Of a stretch of 64,000 bases of DNA, positions 47,650-64,000 are shown piece after piece. The position numbers and the translations under genes are program-made. Within the stretch, counting starts at the first letter, position 1, and each line of letters opens with the position of its first letter. The stretch comes from Vibrio pomeroyi (GTDB lineage Bacteria > Pseudomonadota > Gammaproteobacteria > Enterobacterales > Vibrionaceae), in NCBI RefSeq assembly GCF_024347595.1, contig NZ_AP025506.1:2852001-2916000 (forward strand), read 5' to 3'. Below the pieces are notes generated by a model. The model had not been told where the DNA came from and did no database searches. It saw nothing but the letters and a program-made list of their open reading frames with translations.

Positions 47650-48729
47650 CTAGTTTGAAGAATCCCCCGAAAATTCAAACTGGTAGCAGGTACGGTAGTG
47701 GTATTCTTGTTCAGGCTGGAGAATACAACTGTCCTGCTTCCACTCTGGGTGGTTAGGAGAGTCAGGTAAGAACTGGGTTTCTAATGCCAAACCTGCGTAA
47801 TCTTCATAGCTGCCACCACTTCGGTTTGGTGTGCCACCAAGCCAGTTTCCTGTGTACAGCTGCATCGCAGGTTTGGTTGAAAATACTTTTAAGGTGACGA
47901 GCGCATCTGGTGAAGTCACAGTCGCGGCACATTGAGTGCGTTTACAGCCGTCAGCCAATAAGAAAGAGTGATCGTAACCCTTGGCGGCTTTCTGTTGTTC
48001 ATCACCTAATAAACGCTCTGAGATCATCATAGGCTGAGTAAAGTCAAAGCTGGTCGATTTCACCGATTTCAAGTTGCCTAATGGAATGCCGACAGAGTTG
48101 GTTGGTAAGAACTGAGACGCGTTGATACTCACAATGTGAGACAAGCAATCATGCGCTGCTTCTGCACCGAGCAGGTTAAAGTAGGCGTGATTGGTCAGAT
48201 TAACTACCGTAGGTTTATCAGTGTTGGCTGTGTAATCGATAGAGACTCGATTATCTTCGGTGATTTCATAACGAACCGACACGTTCAAATTACCCGGAAA
48301 ACCTTGGTCGCCATCTGCTGAGACTAAGCTAAACACAACCGATGTTTCAGTTTGCTCAGCAATGTTCCAACGGCGTTTATCAAAACCATTCGGCCCACCG
48401 TGTAAGGTGTTTCCGGCTTGGTTAGTTTCCAGCTTGTAACTCTTACCATCAATCTTGAAACGACCATTGGCAATACGGTTGGCATAACGACCAACTGTCG
48501 CCCCCATATAACTGGCTTGCTTCTCGAAGTTCTCCATTGAATTCACACCCAATAGCACTTCTCGTCTGGTTCCTTTTACTGGCAAGATACAGCTCAACCA
48601 CGTTGCGCCAATATCCATGAATGTCACTTCCATGCCGTGTGCATTCGACAGCGTGACAAGCTGAGCAGGTTGGCCATCATAGGCTGCAGTTTCTGTCATG
48701 GATTTATGCTGGTTCTGCGCTTGTGTCAT
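47650..48729 (-). CDS. galM: Aldose 1-epimerase (galactose mutarotase)
   Basis: 359 residues; ATG with aagga upstream. Interconverts beta- and alpha-D-galactose. Motifs: GATVGRYANRIANGRF, GNTLHGGPNGFDKR (catalytic His), VNLTNHAYFNLLG (second catalytic His), and the final ALETQFLPDSPNHPEW with the catalytic Glu. It is the last gene of galETKM in E. coli order, 112 bp from galK with a terminator-like hairpin between. Confidence 0.95.
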   Translation of the reverse strand: MTQAQNQHKSMTETAAYDGQPAQLVTLSNAHGMEVTFMDIGATWLSCILPVKGTRREVLLGVNSMENFEKQASYMGATVGRYANRIANGRFKIDGKSYKLETNQAGNTLHGGPNGFDKRRWNIAEQTETSVVFSLVSADGDQGFPGNLNVSVRYEITEDNRVSIDYTANTDKPTVVNLTNHAYFNLLGAEAAHDCLSHIVSINASQFLPTNSVGIPLGNLKSVKSTSFDFTQPMMISERLLGDEQQKAAKGYDHSFLLADGCKRTQCAATVTSPDALVTLKVFSTKPAMQLYTGNWLGGTPNRSGGSYEDYAGLALETQFLPDSPNHPEWKQDSCILQPEQEYHYRTCYQFEFSGDSSN

Positions 48730-48754
48730 TCTAAATTCCTTCTACTGCCAGTAA

Positions 48755-48782
48755 AAAGCCTCTACGTTGAGGTAAAGGCTTT
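48755..48782 (-). terminator. Terminator-like hairpin between galK and galM
   Basis: aaagcct / aggcttt stem with a 14-nt loop and T-rich end on the minus strand. Partial termination here would lower galM relative to galETK. Confidence 0.5.
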
Positions 48783-48841
48783 AGTATTTGGCCTACCATG
48801 ATCTTTTTACTCGGTAAGCACTATCTTAAGTCTCGAAGCAG

Positions 48842-50002
48842 TTAGATTACTTCAATTAGGCCGGCGCCGTCTTTCGCTTGGCACACATAAATTGATTCTT
48901 TTAGACCCGTCGCTGCTTGATATTTCTGCTCAACAGTTGTTTTAATTTCATCAACCAATGCGGGCGGAACCAACGCCACGATACAACCACCAAAGCCACC
49001 GCCCGTCATACGAACGCCGCCTTGATCGCCAATCACTTCTTTAACCATGTCCACCAGCGTATCGATCTCTTTAACTGTGATTTCAAAATCATCACGCATT
49101 GATGCATGCGATTCTGCCATCAACTCGCCCATGCGCTTCATGTCATGAGTACGCAGAGCTTGAGCCGCTTCTACTGTACGGTCATTTTCGGTAATCACGT
49201 GGCGAGCGCGCTTAGCAACCATCTCGTCCAATTCAGACTCTTTCGCTTTGAATTGCTCAATCGTTACATCACGCAGTGCAGGCACACCAAACAAGCGAGC
49301 CGCTTCTTCACACTGCTCACGGCGTGTGTTGTATTCACTGTCGACCAAGCCACGTTTCTTGTTTGAATTGATGATCACCACCGCCATGTCTTCTGGCATT
49401 GAAACCGCTTGAGTTTCTAGGCTACGACAATCCAAAAGCATCGCGTGGTTCGCTAGGCCTTCAGCCGAGATCATTTGATCCATGATGCCGCAGTTACAGC
49501 CCACAAATTCGTTCTCTGCTTGCTGACCATTCAATGCGACTTCCGCTTGAGTGATCTCTAGGTTGTAAAGCACCTTGAATGTCTGACCAATTACCACTTC
49601 TAGTGCCGCCGATGAGCTCAAACCCGCACCTTGAGGTACGTTGCCAGAGACAGAAATATCCGCACCTTTAAACTGGTAGCCACGACCAATTAAGCACTTC
49701 ACCACGCCACGAATGTAGTTCGCCCACATCTTGTCTTGTTGGAAGATAATCTCTTGCGTAATGTCGAATTCGTCTACCGCATTATCGTAGTCAACAGACA
49801 CAACACGCACCATGTTGTCATCGCGCTTTGCTGCTGCTACAACGGTTTGGTAGTTAATGGCACACGGTAGAACAAAACCGTCATTGTAGTCCGTGTGCTC
49901 ACCAATCAGGTTCACACGACCTGGCGCTTGAACGATGTGAGTCGCTTGGTAACCAAGGACTTGCTCAAAAGATGCTTTCACGTTTTGGATTAGATCAGAC
50001 AT
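48842..50002 (-). CDS. galK: Galactokinase GalK
   Basis: 386 residues of the GHMP kinase family. Signature [21 protein letters not shown] near residue 25, glycine-rich [14 protein letters not shown] near residue 115, and the late [16 protein letters not shown] near residue 330. It phosphorylates galactose at C1 for the Leloir pathway. It lies between galT and galM. Confidence 0.97.
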   Translation of the reverse strand: MSDLIQNVKASFEQVLGYQATHIVQAPGRVNLIGEHTDYNDGFVLPCAINYQTVVAAAKRDDNMVRVVSVDYDNAVDEFDITQEIIFQQDKMWANYIRGVVKCLIGRGYQFKGADISVSGNVPQGAGLSSSAALEVVIGQTFKVLYNLEITQAEVALNGQQAENEFVGCNCGIMDQMISAEGLANHAMLLDCRSLETQAVSMPEDMAVVIINSNKKRGLVDSEYNTRREQCEEAARLFGVPALRDVTIEQFKAKESELDEMVAKRARHVITENDRTVEAAQALRTHDMKRMGELMAESHASMRDDFEITVKEIDTLVDMVKEVIGDQGGVRMTGGGFGGCIVALVPPALVDEIKTTVEQKYQAATGLKESIYVCQAKDGAGLIEVI

Positions 50003-50071
50003 AAGTAAACTCTCTGCTTAAACTCTTTGTTCAATTGGTTATGGCCCCTTCATGGCACCACTTTAATTCTT

Positions 50072-50115
50072 TGAGATTCCCTATCTCGTTTGTCCCTCAC
50101 GGTAGGGAATTGACG
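50072..50115. repeat. Repeat module A, copy 1 (galT-galK gap)
   Basis: A palindromic module reading ttgagattccctatctcgtt then tgtccctcacggtagggaat. Its right part is the inverse of its left part (attccctat / gtagggaat). A second copy stands at 51314-51356. Confidence 0.85.
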
Positions 50116-50135
50116 CTAAAAGTTTCAATGAAACT

Positions 50136-50176
50136 GTCATTCCAGAATCGAGGGACGAGATATCAGGAATCTCGCT
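50136..50176. repeat. Repeat module B, copy 1 (galT-galK gap)
   Basis: gtcattccagaatcgaggga followed by cgagatatcaggaatctcgc. It is matched by 51415-51454 with few changes, again downstream of a module A. Confidence 0.85.
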
Positions 50177-50197
50177 TGTTAGTTAAGAAGCTGCGTA

Positions 50198-51250
50198 TTA
50201 CTGCTCTTTGTAGTGAACGTCACTCAAATCGCGAAGACGTTGCGCTGCTTGTTCTGCGGTCAAATCACGTTGCGATTCCGCCAACATTTCGTAGCCCACC
50301 ATGAACTTACGAACCGATGCGCTGCGTAGTAGTGGCGGGTAGAAAAGCGCGTGCAGTTGCCAATGGTCGATGTCGGTGCCTTCTTCAAAGAACGGCGCAT
50401 AGTGCCAACCCATCGAGTATGGGAATGAACACTGGAACAAGTTGTCGTAGCGGCTGGTTAGCTTCTTGATCGCAAGTGCCAAGTCATCACGTTGTTCGTC
50501 AGTCAGTTCACTCATGCGGCGAATGTGCATTTTAGGTAGCAACATGGTTTCAAACGGCCACGCTGCCCAATAAGGAACGACAGCAATCCAGTGCTCGGTT
50601 TCAACCACAGTGCGTGAGCCATCTTTCATTTCAGCTTCAACGTAATCCACTAATAGGTTTGAACCCTGTTGCTCGAAGTATTCTTTTAGAAGCTTTTCTT
50701 TACGTTCAATCTCGTTTGGTAGAAAGCTATTCGCCCAGATTTGACCGTGTGGGTGAGGCTGAGAACAGCCCATGGTCTCGCCCTTGTTTTCAAACGCTTG
50801 AACCCATAGGTAATCTTTACCTAACTCTTCAATCTGCTCGTTCCAGGTATCGATCACGCCGCGGATTTTATTAACCGGCAACTCTGGCAGCGTCTTGCTG
50901 TGGTCTGGAGAGAAACAGATAACGCGGCTCAACCCACGAACACCTTGAGTCTTAAATAGAGGGTTGTCAGACTCTGGAGCGTCAGGCGAATCAGGCATCA
51001 ACGCCGCGAAATCATTACTGAACACATAAGTACCGTCGTAATCTGGGTTTTCGTCACCCGAGATACGTGTGTTGGTCGGGCACAAGAAACACTCTTTCTC
51101 GTACTCAGGAAGTTGTTCAGTCGATGGCTTCTCGTCTTGACCGCTCCACGGGCGTTTAGCACGGTGCGGTGATACTAAGATCCACTGACCCGTTAATGGG
51201 TTATAACGACGATGCGGGTGGTCTACTGGGTTAAACTCAACTTTTGACAT
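50198..51250 (-). CDS. galT: Galactose-1-phosphate uridylyltransferase GalT
   Basis: 350 residues. The active-site HPH triad is in [20 protein letters not shown] (about residues 160-178), with CFLCPTNTR for the zinc/iron region. It exchanges uridylyl between UDP-glucose and galactose 1-phosphate. It lies between galE and galK, separated from each by a repeat-containing gap. Confidence 0.97.
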   Translation of the reverse strand: MSKVEFNPVDHPHRRYNPLTGQWILVSPHRAKRPWSGQDEKPSTEQLPEYEKECFLCPTNTRISGDENPDYDGTYVFSNDFAALMPDSPDAPESDNPLFKTQGVRGLSRVICFSPDHSKTLPELPVNKIRGVIDTWNEQIEELGKDYLWVQAFENKGETMGCSQPHPHGQIWANSFLPNEIERKEKLLKEYFEQQGSNLLVDYVEAEMKDGSRTVVETEHWIAVVPYWAAWPFETMLLPKMHIRRMSELTDEQRDDLALAIKKLTSRYDNLFQCSFPYSMGWHYAPFFEEGTDIDHWQLHALFYPPLLRSASVRKFMVGYEMLAESQRDLTAEQAAQRLRDLSDVHYKEQ

Positions 51251-51313
51251 ACTTACATTGCTCTTAATTTTTGTGTCTTGGTCAATTCACCAAGACGAAT
51301 AATTCTTCTACAA

Positions 51314-51356
51314 GGAGATTCCCTATCACGCTCGTTCCTCGCTGTAGGGAATGACG
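51314..51356. repeat. Repeat module A, copy 2 (galE-galT gap)
   Basis: aaggagattccctatcacgc then tcgttcctcgctgtagggaa, similar to 50072-50115 in the attccctat / gtagggaat arms and total length. Confidence 0.85.
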
Positions 51357-51414
51357 TGTAATCTCGTTGTGCTATTTGTGCAAAGGCGACCGCTTCATTG
51401 CCTTATGCTCATCC

Positions 51415-51454
51415 GTCATTCCAGAATCGAGGTACGAGATATCTGGAATCTCTC
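51415..51454. repeat. Repeat module B, copy 2 (galE-galT gap)
   Basis: gtcattccagaatcgaggta then cgagatatctggaatctctc, nearly identical to 50136-50176; about 60 bp separate it from module A here, against about 20 bp in copy 1. Confidence 0.85.
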
Positions 51455-51524
51455 TTTTCTTATCTCTGCATTCCCAGTGAAATTGGAGTTACAGCCAACA
51501 ACGCTGAGACTTCAATTACACAGG

Positions 51525-52535
51525 CTAGTAGCCGTTGGGATTGTTCGACTGCCAATTCCACGTATCCGCCGTCATTTCCATCACGCTGCGTGTCGCCTTC
51601 CAGCCCAATTCACGCTCCGCCTTTTCTGTGCTTGCCCAACATTCGGCAATATCACCAGCACGGCGCGGACATAGTTCGTAAGGAACAGGCTTGCCCGATG
51701 CGTGTGTAAAGGCTTCAACCATCTCAAGTACGCTTGAGCCTTTACCTGTACCTAGGTTGTAGATGTGCAAACCCGCTTTCTCGCCCACGGCTTTTAATGC
51801 TGCTACGTGGCCATCAGCTAAATCCATTACGTGGATGTAGTCACGAACACCTGTTCCATCCGGTGTTGGGTAATCGTTTCCAAAGATAGAAAGCTTCTCT
51901 CTACGGCCAACGGCAACCTGTGCGATGAACGGCATTAGGTTGTTTGGAATGCCTTGCGGATCTTCGCCCATGGTGCCTGATGGGTGTGCGCCAACAGGGT
52001 TAAAGTAGCGCAGTAAAGTCACGCTCCAGTCGTTTTCAGCGTTGAACAAATCACTCAAACACTCTTCGACCATGTACTTACTACGACCATAAGGGTTCGT
52101 GGTATCGCCCGTTGGTGAGCTTTCAGTGATCGGCACAATCTCTGGGTCGCCGTACACGGTTGCTGAAGAGCTAAACACGATGCTTTTCACGCCTGCTTTC
52201 TTCATGCTACGCACTAGAACCAATGAACCATTGACGTTGTTATCGTAGTACTCCAAAGGCTTAGCGACTGATTCGCCGACCGCTTTTAGGCCAGCGAAAT
52301 GAATTACGGCTTGAATGTCATGCTTAGCAAACACGCCATCTAAGAAAGATTCATCACGAATATCGCCAAGGTAAAATGTTGGCGTTTGACCGGTTAGCGC
52401 ATTGATTCGCTCCAGTACTAGCTCTTTGCTGTTGCAAAGGTTGTCTACAATGATTGGCTCTATGCCCGCCAGCATCATTTGAATACATGTGTGACTTCCG
52501 ATGTAACCCATGCCGCCCGTTACCAGTACTTTCAC
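51525..52535 (-). CDS. galE: UDP-glucose 4-epimerase GalE
   Basis: 336 residues (E. coli 338) from the GTG at 52535 with agagg upstream; the longer frame from 52562 adds only nine unmatched residues. NAD-binding VLVTGGMGYIGSHTCIQML-like front, FSSSATVYGDPE and the catalytic YGRSKYMVEE. It interconverts UDP-galactose and UDP-glucose. It is the first gene of the galETKM operon, with a GalR operator 121 bp upstream. Confidence 0.97.
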   Translation of the reverse strand: MKVLVTGGMGYIGSHTCIQMMLAGIEPIIVDNLCNSKELVLERINALTGQTPTFYLGDIRDESFLDGVFAKHDIQAVIHFAGLKAVGESVAKPLEYYDNNVNGSLVLVRSMKKAGVKSIVFSSSATVYGDPEIVPITESSPTGDTTNPYGRSKYMVEECLSDLFNAENDWSVTLLRYFNPVGAHPSGTMGEDPQGIPNNLMPFIAQVAVGRREKLSIFGNDYPTPDGTGVRDYIHVMDLADGHVAALKAVGEKAGLHIYNLGTGKGSSVLEMVEAFTHASGKPVPYELCPRRAGDIAECWASTEKAERELGWKATRSVMEMTADTWNWQSNNPNGY

Positions 52536-53913
<1,378 letters not shown>

Positions 53914-53937
53914 CACTATATTTCAAATAGATAACGA

Positions 53938-53968
53938 AAGGTCACCTCTACTATAGGTGGCCTTTTTT
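53938..53968 (+). terminator. Terminator of ebgR
   Basis: aggtcacct / aggtggcct stem with one T-G pair and a 7-nt loop, followed by six T; 24 bp past the ebgR stop. Confidence 0.85.
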
Positions 53969-54096
53969 GTACCTGTTATCTCCCTCTCCAATCACATATC
54001 GCCTCTTCCAATCTGCTGTATAAAACACCAAATAGCATTCTTTTAAGTGGATCACACAGCACCGTAAAAAGCCCACAAAAAACGTGATGGAGTTAA

Positions 54097-57792
<3,696 letters not shown>

Positions 57793-57860
57793 GTAAAACC
57801 CTATTAACTCACAGCGCATTTGAGCCTTGCCGTTCAAGGTTCAAATAGACTGAACAAACC

Positions 57861-57893
57861 CTCTATGCTTCTTCCCTACAAAGAAGCATAGAG
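57861..57893. repeat. 13-bp perfect hairpin between ebgC and the first permease gene
   Basis: ctctatgcttctt / aagaagcatagag around a 7-nt loop, with no T run. It is positioned 68 bp after ebgC and 40 bp before the permease, so it may stabilise ebgAC mRNA or set relative expression rather than terminate. Confidence 0.8.
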
Positions 57894-57908
57894 AAATAAC
57901 GACTATAA

Positions 57909-59357
<1,449 letters not shown>

Positions 59358-59381
59358 CCTTAGCTAACCTTTAGTATTTAT

Positions 59382-59410
59382 AAAAAAGCGCCCAACACGG
59401 CGCTTTTTTT
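59382..59410 (+). terminator. Terminator after the first permease gene
   Basis: aaaaaagcgcc / ggcgctttttt with a short loop, followed by T; isolates ebgAC-permease from the second permease gene. Confidence 0.9.
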
Positions 59411-61367
<1,957 letters not shown>

Positions 61368-61396
61368 TTTGGCTTGATACTCTCATTAAAAGTCTA

Positions 61397-61425
61397 AGGC
61401 ACTCTCCGTTTGGTGAGTGCCTTTT
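61397..61425 (+). terminator. Terminator of ygjI
   Basis: aaggcactc / gagtgcctt stem with an 11-nt loop and T tail, 29 bp after ygjI. It separates ygjI from ygjJK. Confidence 0.88.
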
Positions 61426-61529
61426 TATTTACAAGCCTGTTTATTGGTTCAAAATTCGATTCACACCCCAAATACCTCCCACCCCAAGCATTAGCGTACA
61501 AATTCAACTAAAAACCAAAATAAATTAAA

Positions 61530-61543
61530 AGTAAATATTTACT
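61530..61543 (+). promoter_or_regulatory. EbgR-like operator upstream of ygjJ
   Basis: agtaaatatttact is a perfect 14-bp palindrome resembling the ebgA operator arms. It lies 165 bp before the ygjJ start in a 340-bp AT-rich gap (61368-61707) that otherwise holds only the ygjI terminator and the motif gatcacac, also found upstream of ebgA. Confidence 0.6.
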
Positions 61544-61623
61544 AAAAATAGATCACACTTTTAGATCGATTTAATTTTAAACACAAAAATAATCATTAAT
61601 ATCGGTTTTGCGATCGTAAGTAA

Positions 61624-62781
<1,158 letters not shown>

Positions 62782-62784
62782 TAA

Positions 62785-64000
<1,216 letters not shown>

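Overview
The window is one contiguous piece of a chromosome from a Vibrio, probably of the Splendidus clade. That placement rests on PomA/PomB sodium-motor proteins, Vibrionaceae-type DUF3332 and DUF3622 proteins, a RibB fused to a dead GTP cyclohydrolase domain, a recognisable gcvB sRNA beside gcvA, and moderate (mid-40s) GC. Nearly all of it is ordinary core genome in tightly packed operons. I saw no tRNA, rRNA, CRISPR array, prophage or integron. The only mobile element is one complete IS3-family insertion sequence.

Layout, left to right. 1-5.7 kb: a 5'-truncated TPR protein with a degenerate GGDEF domain, a diguanylate cyclase, ppnN and xni. 5.8-8.2 kb: a TonB-dependent receptor under a perfect Fur-type box, with a possible sRNA. 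8.3-11.6 kb: rlmM, ygdD, an alpha/beta hydrolase and gcvA, divergent from gcvB. 11.8-13.1 kb: the IS3-family element. 13.2-16.7 kb: thiI and pomAB. 17.0-20.1 kb: xseB-ispA-dxs (isoprenoid precursors). 20.2-27.0 kb, minus strand: a monooxygenase-like protein, then pgpA, thiL, nusB, ribH, ribBA, ribE, ribD and nrdR. 27.1-36 kb: proBA, crl, frsA, gpt, a purine permease and divergent pepD, partly the same order as E. coli pepD-gpt-frsA-crl-proBA. The permease-pepD gap holds an unannotated mini-transcript encoding a 28-residue peptide. 36-42.4 kb: DUF3332 lipoprotein, AstE/AspA-type deacylase, DUF3622 protein, adenine deaminase, NnrS, a gamma-glutamylcyclotransferase-like protein and YgjH.

42.5-64 kb is a sugar-catabolism block. 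sgrR and ptsG are divergent (glucose uptake and sugar-phosphate stress). galR and galETKM (Leloir pathway) follow, with a perfect GalR operator before galE. Then come ebgR and ebgAC, two tandem YgjI-type permeases, ygjJ (outer-membrane protein) and the start of ygjK (GH63 glycosidase). E. coli has the same ebgRAC-ygjIJK order but with one ygjI. The likely logic is entry of a galactoside-containing sugar, hydrolysis by YgjK and EbgAC, and feeding of galactose to GalMKTE. EbgR-like palindromes before ebgA and ygjJ suggest joint control.

The most noteworthy items are the mini-transcript at about 34165-33858, the duplicated permease with EbgR-like operators, repeat modules between the gal genes, an 11-bp inverted repeat between sgrR and ptsG, an octamer tandem repeat after dxs, and a Fur-box-adjacent sRNA candidate. 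I found no clearly new multi-gene system. Start codons were re-chosen by Shine-Dalgarno sequence and family length where noted.
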